64,000 nucleotides of DNA from Sporobolomyces roseus (Eukaryota > Basidiomycota > Microbotryomycetes > Sporidiobolales > Sporidiobolaceae): contig JADILM010000001.1 of assembly GCA_016617785.1 (NCBI GenBank), forward strand, positions 4,278,001-4,342,000, in the 5' to 3' direction. Under the pieces are notes generated by a model, which worked only from the letters and a program-made list of their open reading frames with translations, was not told the DNA's origin and searched no databases. The stretch's first letter is position 1, and every line of letters starts with the position of its first letter. A program made the position numbers and the translations under genes. Positions 1 through 13,040 of the stretch are shown one piece after another.

Positions 1-836
1 GGTGGAGGAGATGCAGAACCTGCGTATGCTTCTATCTTGCCTGCTGAACCTTGGTTGTCTCTGACGATATGATCATGTGGAACAGACCTCAAGCGCCTCA
101 ACGCTCATCCGGATTTTTTTCTCGGCTCTCTTCGAGATAGACATGTTGTTTTCTCTTTCCTTATCCTTCGCTTTTCCTAATTCCGACCTTTACTTCCCCC
201 ATCGTTGCAGTCGTTCATATCACCCAGTCTTTTTTCTCGTTCACCTTTCTTCCATACCCCGTTCCAGTCAAGTTCCCTTTGTCGAGTCGTTATCGAACAT
301 CAATGCATTCCGCGCTTTCGTACCCAGGAATGCCCCCGATGTATTCGAGAGCCACTTTGATGGTTCCGAAGCGAGACAGCCTTGAAAGGTTCTTCCCTTT
401 CTCTCTTCGCTTCCGAAACTGCCGCGCATACTACGACGACACTCTCCCTTCGTGATCAGTGCTGATATCGCTTCAGCATCGGAACGGAACTTCCCTTTCT
501 TTATTCCGCCTCAAAGCTCGATCCGCTTCCCTTCGACTCCTTCGAAGGATCCTCGCTTATCCTGCTACTCCAGCGGGTCTCCACAGGTCAAAGGATGCGA
601 CACTACTGAGCGCTATGGTGTCGACTGTTGCTTTTGGGATGCATGTCAAAGTCTCATCCATCGGCTTATTATTCTTGATGTCCTCTGCGTTTAGCTGTTT
701 CTTTCCCACGACAGTCAGGCCTCTCTTCTTCCTTTCAAAACGATATTTCAGCTGCGTTTCCATTCGTATCACCACCGCCGTCAAAATCCATCGCAAGCTC
801 TAATCTCTACGCTGTTCGCTTTGACCTCTTGATAAA
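1..836. other. Left-edge region with no supported gene
   Basis: Only short open frames occur here, on both strands, and none has recognisable protein motifs or a convincing exon chain. The plus strand is rich in pyrimidine runs and TTC/CTT words, as is common in promoters and untranslated regions of this genome. It probably holds the upstream region of the hydrolase gene that begins at 837 and perhaps the end of a gene outside the window. Confidence 0.5.
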
Positions 837-2163
837 ATGCCTTTCCACCGAATCGAAGAACACGACCTGTGATTCCGCTCTTTCACTATCGTGCGTCGAC
901 ATTGCACTGAGAGCTGACAATGTTGAACTCGTAGTGAGCTCTTCCACGTTTTGAATCCGAATCCAGCCGATTTCGCGACGGCAACAGATTCCTCCCACCT
1001 CCCATCACACCCTTACAAACCTGAACTTCCGACTCTCGTACTCGTACACTCTTCGGCATCAGATACCCTTCGCTATGCTCGTCAATTCGCCGATCCTCGC
1101 ATTACCAACAACTTCAATCTTTTCGGTGTGGATTGCATGTTCAACGGGTGGTCAAAGGGTGAGCAACGTTCGGGCTGGTATCAATAGCGGAGGCTTAGCT
1201 AACACTGCACTGTCGAAACAGGTCCATCGGAATCTGACAAGCTCACTTTAGCAGACTCTGCGGACTTTCTAATCTCAGTTCTCGTATGTTGGAGCGTTTC
1301 AACTCCCTCCCACTCGACGCTACTTACGTACGAGCTCTAAGATAGGATACAATGCCGTTCTCAAACTATACAGTCATCGGAGAAGCCGTCCACGGTTGTA
1401 ATATCGCAGCGTGAGCTCGAGTCTCTATTGCTGAAGCTCGAATACTGACTTGCATTTCTCGAGCAGATGGATCGCCGTGAAACGGAGCGATAAGGTCACT
1501 AGCCTCATCCTGGCTTCTCCGGGCTACCGGCAGGAAGCACCCGACGTCCTTGCCGCACTCGCCTCAGTTCGTCAAGACTTACTCTGCAACAAGATCGGAA
1601 ATGGAGGAGACGACACTGGGACGTTCCCAGATGTACCGCTCGATGACATTGTCGCCTATTTCATCGGCTCGCTCGATCGACTAGCTGATGCAAGAGCCGA
1701 AATGCGAGTGAGGTTCCAATCTAGGTGTTCGTTGATTTCTCGTGGTGTCGTCGATCAGGACAAGATAGCTGACGCTGGGGACTTCGCGCGCACATAGACG
1801 GAAGGGGTCAACCTTTAAACGAGGTCTTATGGCTGTTCGAGGCAGTTATGGCCAGGAAGTCCATTCCAGATGAGCAGCTACAGACTGTCAAATGCCCCGT
1901 GTTATTGCTGAGGGGAAGCGAAGATACGATCGTCTCTCCAGAACGAGCCTGTGAAGAATGGAGGAGGTCAGTTTCATTCTCCTTTTCCGACGACCTTCGA
2001 GACTCACTCCAAAACTGATCAATGAACGACACTTGAATGCAGAACCTTCTCTCAAGCTTCAGTCACTTGTCACACTATCACCTCTGCTCCCTCCCTCATT
2101 TCCCTCAGCGACAAGGGGATCGTAAACCGCATAATTTCCCAATTCTGTCTCCGTGTCCAATGA
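837..2163 (+). CDS. Alpha/beta-hydrolase-fold protein, catalytic residues apparently lost
   Basis: A spliced gene of about six or seven exons. Exon 1 (837-868) encodes MPFHRIEEHD and joins at about 931 to ELFHVLNPNPADF. The core reads TLVLVHSSASDT (oxyanion-loop region), then VIGEAVHGCNIAAW at the nucleophile elbow, LILASPGY, and PVLLLRGSEDTIVSPE, which is the classic strand carrying the acid residue. These identify an alpha/beta hydrolase of the esterase/lipase superfamily. The usual elbow is G-x-S-x-G; here Ser is replaced by Ala, and the expected C-terminal catalytic His region reads TSAPSLISL, so a working triad is not visible. One junction near 1700-1800 could not be phased cleanly, so an additional lesion or sequence error is possible. 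The stop at 2161-2163 lies only 5 bp from the end of the convergent RNase P gene. Substrate is unknown. Confidence 0.72.
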
Positions 2164-2168
2164 ATCCC

Positions 2169-3112
2169 TCACTCCTTTCCGCCGTATGTATCCTCTCGTA
2201 GTACCTCGCCACTTTTAATCACGACGTGTCCTGCTCTTTCGAAGAAGACGGAAGGCTGAGCTTGTCGTTGTTCTCGTTTCTCCCGTTTCGTTTGTCGCCG
2301 TTTCTTGTCGTTCGGAGGTTCTGATGTCGCAATTTTAGTTTCGTCAGTACTTGTGAGATCCGTAGCGCTGGCGTTGACGCCGTGATCGAGGAGGTGAGGA
2401 GGAGCGGGGAATCGTCGTTGTGCGAAGCAGGTCGAACAAGTTTTAACGATGAGGTGTGCGTGAGGTCCAGAGGCTAGCGAGGGAGGTACACTACTCAGCG
2501 CGAGTCATGTACGGCAATAACAGAGGAATGCTGGCACATACCTTTGATACGAACCGAAGCGGTAACACCAGGAATCAAAACTGCATCGCATTCTTTGCAG
2601 ACTGAGCGCTTGACCCCAGGATCCCTGAAAGCAATACCTCGTCAGTACAGACTTCAAGAGCTCAAGAACACGGCAAGGGCGACTTACATGCGAACTGTAG
2701 CCTTCTTTGCGACTTCTTTCATCGTTCGAACGAGATGCCTCGAAACCGGTCTCAATGCTTGCTTCCCTCTGTTCTGCTTGATGTTTTTAGCCGCAGAAGC
2801 TATCTCATTATGCTTCTTAGCCCCGAGGACCTCTATATCCTCCTCTCTAAACTGTTCCCCTCTGATTCCAGCTTCGGATCCTTCCAACAGCTGTGTAGCC
2901 TTCCCTGCTGACTCCTGTTCCACCTGACCTTCGCCAATCTGTTTCTGCACTACTCTGCGCTTCTTATGTGGTCTTTCGGAGTTGTCGAGGCCGGCATTGT
3001 TGAGGACAACTGAGGCTTGATAGAGGTAGCTAAGTCGTTGGAGAGCATCTCTGGATGGTACTGGTGTAGCTGCTGTAGGTTCAGAGACTTCCTTCGATGA
3101 TTTCTTGGCCAT
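2169..3112 (-). CDS. RPR2: RNase P protein subunit, Rpr2/Rpp21/SNM1 family
   Basis: Component of nuclear RNase P, which trims the 5' leader of pre-tRNA. The start is MAKKSSKEV at 3112; the open frame extends further upstream only without an ATG. The N-terminal half has DALQRLSYLYQAS and then a basic stretch. After introns the zinc-ribbon reads KRSVCKECDAVLIPGVTASVRIK followed by GPHAHLIVKTCSTCFAQRRFP, giving the two CxxC pairs typical of Rpp21/Rpr2. An acidic insertion between helices (GQVEQESAGK...) lengthens it compared with human Rpp21. The C-terminal tail is Lys/Arg-rich (PNDKKRRQTKREKRE) and ends DTYGGKE. It is convergent with the hydrolase, and its promoter would be short because MED12 ends about 165 bp upstream on the same strand. 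Confidence 0.85.
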
Positions 3113-3277
3113 AGTTGAGGGCGAGTGTGATGAGTCATAAGTCAAGAAAGATGATTTCGAAACCTTGTTCACTCATTTTCGCTCCCGACCGATAGCAATT
3201 CACAAGCTGCTCCTCACAGCGGAATAGCGAGAAACAGCAGGGTAGGTTGCAAAGAGGATCTAACCTCAGAAAATCTA

Positions 3278-6200
3278 CTATCGCTTTTTCCGAGTTCCCT
3301 TCGCTGCCGTCGTTTTCCCTTTTTTCGCTGGAGGAGGTTTCGCGGGTTGACTCGTCTCTTCATCGTCCTCATCATCAATAACGAGCACCTCAGCATTTGA
3401 CGATGTCGTTCCTTTGCGTTTCGTACCTCGAGTCGAAGGTGCGCTGGATCCGGATCCGTTCGTCGATTGAGCGCTAGAAGTTGCTGGAGTTCCTCCGTTC
3501 CCGACGGTGCTGGAAGACGTCTTGTTCGCAGCCACTTCACCGCCTGTCACATTCCTCTTCCTTCCTGCCGAGACATTTCCAGCTCCACCTCCCAAACTTG
3601 CACTCGGATTCGCAGTTTGATCAAACTTCAAAGCCAAATTCTTCGCTAGCGATATCGTCCTCCTGTGATCCTTCGCTTGAACGGAGAGTCCGGTACAAGG
3701 AGTCTCAAAGTCGAAATTGATTTGCTTGCCTCGAGGTTCCGAGGTCGTGGTGAAAGAACTCGGTCGAGCGGATGAAGTCGAACTCGAGGAAGTCGTAGAG
3801 AGAGCGTCGAGAGCAGTGACGGAGGGAACCGTTTCGACGACTTTTGCACGAAAAGCGGCGAGGTCGATCGGTCCAAGGTTTGTGAGGGAAGGTTTCGAGC
3901 CGGGAGGGATAGGAGAGGCCGTTCGCTGAGTGAGGGAGTTGTTCGGTGCTGAAGTGGTTGTTGAAGAGGCTGTGGATGCAGGCTCGCCGTGATCAAGGAG
4001 CTCCCAAGGATTCGGAACGGGACAGGCTGGAGCGTAGGAACCGAAGAGACGGGTGAGGCGAACAAAGGTCGAATCGGGTAAGGAAAGATCGGGAGCTTGT
4101 GAGCGAGTGTCGACCAGATCAGGTGAGGGATGCAGGAAGTGCTGAACTGGCGGTGGTCGAAGGGAGGGAGAGAAATCGGGCAGGGCGAGGAGAAGGTGAG
4201 AGCAGGTGTCGAGGAGGACTGTCGAAAGGGCTGAAGGTTCTTGATCTGGACCGCTGATTGACTAAAAACGAGGAGGAAGGAAGCAAATGAGCTGAAACGA
4301 CTTGAATATAGGTGTAGAGAATAAAGCGAAACTTACGATTGCGAGGTTCGCACAAAGCGACAAACAATCGAGGTAGAGATCTGCCGTAACCTTCTCGGTC
4401 GGGGCATCGGTGCAGCGCAAAGCGATACCGACGATACTGATAAGGGTCGGAATCATTGCGAGAGCTGTCATGCTCGTGTCCGATTTGAGTAATTCTCCTA
4501 AACCGCCTTTGACAGCCTCGAGTAACAAACGAAGCGAGGAAGGTCGTCCGGACGCTACACCCGACTGTAGTAAGGTTTCGAGAAGTCGTATAGTGCATCG
4601 AGTAGCGGTTGCTGCCGAGGTATAAGACTCGGTTGAAGCGTTCGAAGTCGAGAGGATCGTGACGGATGCAGCTAATCGATTGAAAGCGACGCTGACGAGC
4701 TAGGTACAGGCGAGCATGTGTCAGATCAGACTGTGAAGCGAGAGAAGCGTGCCACCGAGGAAGACTCACCTCGTCTGAAGCAGTTCCGTGATAGCATTTG
4801 ACGACTTGTTCTCCGAGATAAGTTTGACCTTCTCCCGTACAAACTCGTTCGAGAAAGTGATTCGACAGGATGTGAAGTGCAGCATCCTTTTCCTCGGTCG
4901 TAAGACTCGAGTCGAGTTCGAGTCGTTCAAGGCAAGCTTCGACTTCCACCTTTGAAATGGCTAATCTCCACATGGTCAAACCGGAAAGGAAGATGTCCCA
5001 GTCTTCTGTCGATACGAGAGTTGCGGGAGTTGCTGCATCAAGGGTGCGCTTCGTCAGTAAATGTAGAATTTGAAAGAACGACTCGACCTACCTTCTCCTC
5101 CATCCTTGAGCGCGACGAGTAATCCGGCCAACAACTTCGGTTTGAAGATCTCGAATGATGGCAAGGACTTGACAAAGTCGCTCTCGAGCATTCCTATCCG
5201 GATTGACTGAGGTACCTTGATAACGACTGACTGGAATTGTTCGAGATTGACGATTTGGAGGAAGAGGGAGCTAGCGTTTTGAGCTTCTTGCGTCGATCCA
5301 GCAGCGTGAAAGACTTCTTGTTGTAGTACGAGCAGTGATAGGAGTGATGAAACGGCGGGGACGGCTGAAGTAGTGAAGAGTCCACCGAGTCGGAATGATT
5401 TGCGTTGTTGTCGAAAGAGAACGGGGAGGGTGACAGCTTTGGGGAAAGGGCAGTCTTCGGAAGACTCATCCGGTGAGGTGATTGGAGAAACATCGAACGC
5501 CCTGGCGAGAGCTCCGGTAAGGACGGAGAGCGCTCGAGAAAGACTCATATCGAGGGGTAAAGGTTCGGGACCGATTTGGGCGGCTTCGGGGAGTACGAGG
5601 ACAAGGATGCTCCTCCAGATCGGCAAGAAGCCTTCGCTGACGAGTAGAGGTAACGAGAGTACGCCTTCGATAACGAGTTCACTGAGAAGTCCAACGAGTT
5701 GCGAACCTTGAGTTCCTCCTAGGATCGATACCAAGTGTTGCGGATTCTTCGCTCGCATCCACCGGATCAGGGTTGACTCGAGACCCTCAGAAAGGCGTTC
5801 GTCGAGTTCTTTGAGGAGAGAGACTATAGGATTGATAGTCGGGAGTTGCGAGAGTAGTTGAATTCCGCTGTCGATGACAAGGGTGATCCAGGAATCGCTC
5901 GACGAGTGCCCATATCGACCAAACAGTGTTGATGCGAGCTGAGAGACAGCGATGGGAGACGAGTCGATGGTAAGGGTTTGTAGGTCGACGAGAGGTGAAG
6001 GGATTGAGGTGGAAAGATTGCTTGTCTGGACTGAGACGGCGATGAGAGTTTGCGAAGCTGTCAAAACCGTCTCCGTCGCTTGACCTTTGAGGTATCCAGC
6101 CAATGCGAGCGGTCTCAGACAGGAGAGGAGGCGTCTTCGCGTCGATCCACCACTGGCTTCGAGATTCGAATACAGTCCTTCCGCCATTTGTGAGAGGTTT

Positions 6201-9200
6201 CCGAGCGCTGTCCACAAATCGAGACGAGCAGAGACGAGGTCGGCGATTGCGACGAGGAGAGACGACGTTGGCGAGTTCTGAAGTAAGACGACGACGAGCT
6301 GTCGAGAACGAGAATCATCAGTTTCTGGTAGTTTGCTGCATCGAGAACGATGACTTACCCTTGATAGTCCAGCAAAGTCGTATGCTCTCGTGAAGATTTC
6401 GACCAGCACGGCAAAGGTTTCGTCGGTGATCTTCGATACTTGGTCAGGAGACGAGAAGACGCTCGAGAATCCGTCCGGAACAATCTTGCGAGTCACAGTG
6501 AGTCGATGACCGATTTCCGTGAGCCGAGAGACAGCGTCGAGTACTGTACGAGCGTCCTGTTCGTTGTTCGGGGCGAGATCCTCCCGAGATGCGTCTCCGT
6601 TTGAACCTGGAATCACCTTTGCCAGTTCCTCCTTGATACTTGCCAGCTGATTCGATACCTCCAGACTTTCGATGATCGCGCTTCTCGAGTCGGTCTGCTC
6701 GTCTATAGCAGCAGTCTTGAGGATCCAGAGATGCATCGACGCGTCGGTTCCATTCTCGGCTTTACGCTCCGTCTCTCCCCTCGCAATCATCCGTTGCATG
6801 TAACCTCCATGTCTGATAGCGCCGACCCGCATCAACTCTTCTGCCAGAGCCCTGACATCTTCGCGGCTGCCGATTTGTTTGTTCGTTTTCGACGCGTCGA
6901 CGTTCGTTCCTCCTCCATACCGCTCATCGATCCATTTGACGAAGATTTCAGCGACCCCTTGCTTTCCTGTCGCACTTCCGCTGCTTCCTGATGTTGACAT
7001 CTTGCTCCTCGTTCTCGCGCCGTGTCTACCTCTTTCCCTCTCTGCGATCGATTTCTGCCTCTCCAATTCGAGCGAGACAAGGTTTGCGACGGTGTACCTT
7101 CGATGTTGACTCGAGGAGCGGCAAGGGGTGGTCGACCAAGTGAACAATGTAGGGAGAGCGTCTTCTAGAGGTAAGATGGCACTCTTACTACGAGCTCGTG
7201 GACGAGGAGGATCGGAATGAGTTGCATGTGAGGGTTTGAGGGTTGGTGAGACGAACGAAGGGTTTGGTGAAGACGAAGATGCAGAAAGAGTCGGAGTTTG
7301 TGAGGTGGACGAGACGAAGAGTTGAGAGTGAAGGGATGCGATAGTCTGTGGAAAGGCGAAGTTGTCGAGGTGAGAGATGAGATCGAGCTGTGCACGTTCT
7401 CGCGATTCCGCAGATGAAGCGTTTTCAGTCGGATCCGATTCTGAATTTGTGAGACTTGAGCCTTGCAGATTCTCGAGTCGACGACGCTGAGCTAGATCGG
7501 CCAGGTCGGACCGGATAATGGCGAGAACTGAAGGGTCTTGATCGATGTCGTCGGCAGTGATTAGACTGGAGACAGGTTCGAGAAGGACGTTTTCGAGCTT
7601 CTCGGAGATCTGTGCAGGAAGGAGAGGAACAGGAGAGGTCGAGAGTGTCGTCGAGGGAAAGATTGGAGTGGGAGATAGCGAGACGAATGCATCGGGAAGG
7701 GCTAGGAATGCTGATCTAACGAGAGACGTGAGGGTGACCGCTAGAGAGGTGTAGAGCGGAGAGAGTATCGCGTCCTTGACGTTGTCGACCTACACAGCAA
7801 AAAAGCTAGGTCAACATCTCCCTCGATCGAGTATGATGTGTGAGGCTTTACTCACCTCTTCGAGTCGTATCAAACAACTTCGAGCCAATCTCGCGGTGCA
7901 GGGCTCATCCTCGAGTACCTCATTCCAGTACTCTTCGATGAGGAAGAGAGCCACTGAGAGTTGTGCGAGTGTCGTGTTTGCGGGATCGATGAGCGAGACT
8001 ATGAAACGGGTAAATTGAGGAGTCGAAAGAAGAGATGCTGATAGTAGAGATGCGACCAAAGAAAGCCTAGCAATCGAATCTACGGTTAATACAATGTCAA
8101 CCAGGCATGAAGGAGAGTTGCGACGTACGTATAGTCGAACTTTTCTTTCCAAGCTGTTCTAGCTTGAGGTTCTTTGAAATCGCTCAGAGGTCTCGTTCCC
8201 GCAATACTCGACATGAGTCCTGCTGAGGTCGTCCTTGTACGACTATGATTCGGTATCGAGGGTGTCGAGACATCTGAATCGGGTAGAGCTAGGTCGAGTA
8301 ACTGTTTGCGAATGAACTCGCAAACAACCGTTGTGAATTCAGAAGTGTACTGGAAGATTGCGGTCGGAAGAGGTCGTGACTTGGCGAGAGATTGCTACGA
8401 AAGGATAGATGCGACTCGCCGTCAGCTCAAGTACCGCTCTATAGAACAGGATTTCTCGCTTACAATTTCGACTCCTCCAAATGCACGAACAAACCAAACT
8501 GCTCGACCAATTTCGACTTTCCTCATCGCAAGCATGTCTAAACCCTTCTCTCCTTTGTAACCATGCGGGACGCTTCGACTCAGTTTCGACAGAGGAACCG
8601 AAGGGTTTGCGAGATCCGAGAACCAAGCTTCTCGTTTGCTGTCGGTCAGGGTGATGCGAGAAGGTAGGCGGAATGTAGAGGGACTGTAGAGGAAAATGAA
8701 GAGCACGCGTTAGTGGGGCAGACCTCTCACAAAAGAACGACAGAGGCTCACCCATAAGTAGGTAAATTCGCTTCTCGTTTCTGTTGAACCGCCGTCACGA
8801 TTCTCGACAAGTTCTCAAGCATTCCTTTCGCCTTGAGATTGTCCAGAATATGACCATGAGCTGAAAAGGTATCGGCCTATCGTAGCGTAAACCGTTAGCT
8901 TGCATGAGGCGAAGTTGAGAGAACAGCGAAAGAGTGAGCGTACTTGAATCGGCAGCTTTGCCGCATATCCTTGCTTGACGGCTGCTTCTGTGAGTTGATC
9001 TTCATCCATCCCATCCTTCGTCGGGTAGAATACTGGCCAAGTCAACCCTCTCTTCCCTTCATCTTCCTCCACATCTCCGTTGTTCGATCCTTCACTCCCA
9101 GCCCAAGGAGCTCTCCAGCTCGGCGGTTCCAGCCGGTAGCGTTGTAGTCCTTGTTCGGCGAGGATTGCATCTAGAGGAGAAGGTTTGAAGTCGTGTGAAG

Positions 9201-9273
9201 TTGAGGGAGTTGTTTGAAGAGTTGAACCGGAACGGGTTGAGGTAGATGGTCGCTTCGAGGCTGACCGGGACAT
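3278..9273 (-). CDS. MED12: Mediator complex subunit 12 (Srb8)
   Basis: Large kinase-module subunit of Mediator that activates cyclin C-Cdk8 and restrains or directs RNA polymerase II transcription in the nucleus. Exon 1 starts at 9273 with MSRSASKRPST. The Med12 signature follows: LTWPVFYPTKDG and QGYAAKLPIQ, then after an intron ADTFSAHGHILDNLKAKG, and RITLTDSKREAWFSDLANP with LSRSVPHGYKGEKGLDM and GRAVWFVRAFGG. The remainder is a long helical solenoid (main exon about 7147-5054) and a low-complexity C-terminus ending in a basic tail (PAKKGKTTAAKGTRKKR) after an acidic EVLVIDDEDDEE patch. About 1,850 residues are expected. Several long antisense frames across it are shadows. It is divergent from the protease gene across about 600 bp. 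Exon joins near 3640-4100 are uncertain because two frames overlap there. Confidence 0.88.
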
Positions 9274-9876
9274 TCAATCTCAGTTTCGTCCCGTGAAGCT
9301 GAGCATGCAGAGGTCGCGGGTTGAGGTGAGTGAATGGGCGAACTCCGCTCACTTCGCGGAACTCAGCTGGAGGGGGACTTTTTTTTCCGCTCTTCCTTTT
9401 AACAGTGCATTCGAGTGCGTTGATAGTACCTATCGTATGATAATCTGTATCATTCGCAAACAAGCGACCATTTTTTGATTTTGTCTACGAAGGGATTCTT
9501 CGCGAAGTACTGTACTGTACATGAACAAGTCTCACTTGAAGCAAGGGAGCCGCATACTGAGACTTGCTTCACTGTGATGGGTCTAGTAGCGAACGAATTA
9601 AGGGATTTCCAACGGCAATCTCGCGTCGACGTTCGACTTGAGTCTTTTCGCGTCGAGAAAGTCCGATCCTCTTGGTTTCCTGCTCTTCCTTCACTCCTTC
9701 CACTCCCATTCAACAGGAGTCCTCAATAACTTAACACAGATTCAGCCTTTTGATAAGGTGAACAACCACGCTCCTTCGCCGTCCTTCAAGTTCCCTTTCA
9801 AATTCATCACCTCCATTCATTCACCTCTTAATTCACCACCCACGCTCTCTACCTACGATACTCCACACAAGACAAG
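9274..9876. promoter_or_regulatory. Divergent intergenic region between MED12 and the protease gene
   Basis: About 600 bp separate two start codons that point away from each other, so both promoters must lie here. The protease side, from about 9,660, is pyrimidine-rich (CTTCC/TCCTT words, ending in ACACAAGACAAG before the ATG), which looks like a fungal 5' untranslated region. I see no clear TATA box or repeated operator. Confidence 0.45.
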
Positions 9877-12445
9877 ATGCACGCTACGACTTCAAGCTCT
9901 GCCATCGCGGCAACCGCTCTCCTACTCCTCGCTTCTTCAACAAGCGCTACCGCCTCGACTTCTCCAAGGGATCATGCGTCAACTAGAGGCTCTTTACATA
10001 GATTCAAGCTTACCAAGAGGATGCTGGATGTGAGTGGAGCTGATGGTGTGGTCAATCACGAGTAAGTCATCAACGTGCGTTCGTAAAAACAAGAAGAGAG
10101 GTGTGTGGGGGAAAGAGAGGAAGGAAAGGTTTCAACAGACTTTGGACGTGTAGAAAGTCAGCGGGAACGGAATAGAGGTTGGCGACGTCGCGAGTATGTA
10201 TGGAGAGGAAAGGGCTGCAGACGTTCGATCGAAATCAAGGGTTCCTCTCGAAGAAAAGCTTGTTCTCGCTTTTCGCAATCAATTACTGACAATGTTACCC
10301 TCATTATACAGCTTCCTCCTCAACGACTTTGCTCGTACTACGAGTCACTTCAACAAGGGTGTCCTCAACTTCAAGGCGAATCATGTCATTACTCACGAAA
10401 ACTCGACTAACGCAAAACTTGCGAAACGTCGGGAGAACGTCTTCCAACGAGCGATGGATATGGAGAAGAGGGAGCTCAAGAAACGTGCTGCCTTGGATAA
10501 GCGAGCTTCGACTGCCAGCGTCGGATTGACCGACTACTGTGAGTTCTCGCATTTTCGAGGTTTACACCCTTGCTTTACCGGCACTGATCGATTCTTTCCC
10601 TTTTGCAACAGTCTCTGGAGGTACGGATTCTGCATACTACGGAGAGATTGGTATCGGTACACCTTCGCAGTGCGTTTACTTTCTCTGTGCTATGAATCTG
10701 AATCTGACGGCTAAATGTTGATTGCACTTCCCGTCCAGGTCATTCAATGTCATCTTCGACACTGGCTCAGCGGATCTCTGGGTTCCCTCGTCGACAGCCT
10801 CGACCTCTCACGACACGTTCTCGACCACCGATTCTTCAAGCGTCGAAACTTCAAGTGCCGAATGGGACATTCAATACGGTACTGGGTCTAGTTCAGGAGT
10901 CCTCGCTCGCGACACCGTCTCTATTGGCTCCATTACCGTTCCCAAGCAAATCTTTGCCCTCGCTTCCAGTCTCGCACCGGTCATCGAAAGTCTCCCAAGT
11001 GACGGAATCCTAGGAATGGGCTTCTCTACCATCGCAAGTTCGGGAGCCCCCACTGTCTTCGAGAACATGATCTCCAACTCCCTCGTCTCCAACCCTTACT
11101 TTGGTGTCTACTTTCAACGCGCTCGAGACCTCACTTCGCAGAGTCGCGGAACTATCGGAGGAGGTGAACTGTGCTTCGGATGTTACGACTCTGGCAAATT
11201 CAACGGCAACCTGTGAGTCATCTGCCATCTTCCGGAATGAGCACTATCATTGACTCTGAATCCACTTCAGCAACTACGTCACCGTTTCTTCGAAAGGATA
11301 CTGGAGCGTCAAGAGTGAAGGTATCGCTGTCGATGGCAACATCATTTCTGGCACTTCGATGACCGCTGCCATTGACACCGGAACATCCCTTATCTACGTT
11401 CCTTACTCGGTCGCCGACGCACTTTACGCTTCGATTGGAGGAAAGCAAGTTGGAAACGAATGGCACGTTCCTTGCGTAGCTTCATTCGGAAGCTTCGCAT
11501 TCTCGTTCGGAGGTGTACAGTACAAGATCCCCTTGTCAGACCTTTACCTCGGATGTGAGTTTGATGTCTTCGAAATTAGGTCAGCGACGAAGCTAATTCG
11601 ATCGGCGTTTCTCTTCACAGACGCCTCTGCTTCCGACAAGGATAGCTGCATCCTTGCCGTCATGCCTCAAGATGTCTACGACCCTAGTGGAGACCTCACT
11701 GCCATCGTCGGCGCTACCTTCCTCAAGGTGAGTCTTCTTTCCTCTTCTTCATCTCTCAAGATTCGAACTCAATCATTGTGATCAATTGTACTGCAGGCGG
11801 TATACACAGTCTACAGCTACTCGCAGAATGGATCTCCTGCTGTCGGATTCGCCGTCTCTTCGACTTCCGGAACGACTGGATCACAATCTTCCGGATCTTC
11901 TTCTTCCTCTTCTTCTTCCTCATCTTCAGCTTCGTCCTCGTCAAACTCGACCTCGTCCGCGTCGAGCAATTCGACCTCATCCGGCTCATCGGTCGCAGGA
12001 AATGGAGGTTACACCGTTACCGGAGTAGCTCAAATCACCAACGCTCCTCTCGCATCGGCTTCCGCTTACTCTCCCGTCGCTTCCTCGGTCGACTCGTCAA
12101 GTGGATCTGCTAGCTCGGACGGAGCGGATTCTAGCAGTGATGGAGGAAACGTCGTTGGGTGAGCTTTCTTTCTCGCCTTTCTTTTCCTTCGAACTCGTCA
12201 ACCGACCGAAGCACAACTTGAATCGTTCCAGTGGCTTTACCTTCTCCGTCTTCTCGCAAGCTCCTGTCGTCACCATGACTTCGACTGCCGGTACCCCTCA
12301 AAACTCTGATTCTGCTTCGCCAGGTCAAGACCAAGCCAACTCGTCTGGCACTTCGACCTCATCCGCTACCACTACCATCTCGATGAATTCGGTCGCTTCT
12401 GTCATCGCAGCAGTCCTCGTCGTCGGAATTGCCACCCTCGCCTAA
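9877..12445 (+). CDS. GPI-anchored aspartyl protease, yapsin-like (family A1)
   Basis: Secreted or cell-surface pepsin-type protease. The start MHATTSSSAIAATALLLLASS is a signal peptide, followed by a basic propeptide with KR and RR sites (LAKRREN, ALDKRAS) suited to Kex2 processing. The mature enzyme begins near GGTDSAYYGEIGIGTPSQ. Both catalytic aspartates are present: FDTGSADLWVP and IDTGTSLIYVP; the flap is EWDIQYGTGSSSG. A cysteine pair ELCFGCYD and the VGATFLK motif near the C-terminal lobe also fit. The end has a long Ser/Thr-rich stalk followed by a hydrophobic tail (VASVIAAVLVVGIATLA), as expected for GPI attachment. About eight exons, all with GT-AG borders. The Ser-rich stalk suggests heavy O-glycosylation. 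Fungal yapsins act in cell-wall remodelling, but this enzyme's targets cannot be read from sequence. Confidence 0.9.
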
Positions 12446-13040
12446 AACGCCGAAATCCAATTTTTCTGCCTCGCTTCTCTTCTCGCACCCTCACATCACG
12501 GACACTCTCCCTAGATCTCGCCCTTGCTCCTTCCGGAATCGCTCACTCGCTCAACGCGCCCCTTGTCTCGTACCACCAAACCGCAACACTCGTTTTACCC
12601 AACTACTTCGTATTTCTACGGTCCTTTCCCCTTTATTTGTCCCTTTTACTCTTTCCGCACTTCGCAACCTTTTCTCGACCACACAGACTCTTCACGCTCT
12701 TTTTACAGACTTGTCACGCTCTTTTACCACTCTCTTTAACATTGTCGTCGGTTTTCGTTTAAAACCTATATCTTGTCTTTATTAGTTTCCCACTTCACGC
12801 TACTGCCGTTATACTCTCTCTTAACTTTATCAGCCTGATGATCTGTTGGGGTTCCCATTCCTAACCTTATCTTGTACCTTTAGATCGCTTGTTGGAGTAA
12901 GAGCTTAGACAGGATTGGAATTCTTCGCAAAGTGAAACCCTTTGACCTCTTCCGAAGTCTGTCTGAGAACGAGAGAGCCGCAGATTAATGATATGATAGC
13001 GACAACAACAACAGCAGACAACCCATGCTTGAACCATTTT
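12446..13040. other. Convergent 3' region, no gene seen
   Basis: This lies between the end of the protease and the end of the SAC3-like gene, which converge. It is T/C-rich and contains several short open frames without coding character. It probably holds both 3' untranslated regions and polyadenylation signals. Confidence 0.5.

Noticed and set aside
77..803. Overlapping frames at the left edge considered as exons of a gene
   Set aside because: No motif, no consistent frame across candidate splice sites, and composition like untranslated pyrimidine-rich DNA.
5194..7109. Many open frames of 60-140 residues antisense or in other frames within MED12
   Set aside because: They follow from the Ser/Arg-biased codon use of the main exon and show no domain, start context or splice chain.
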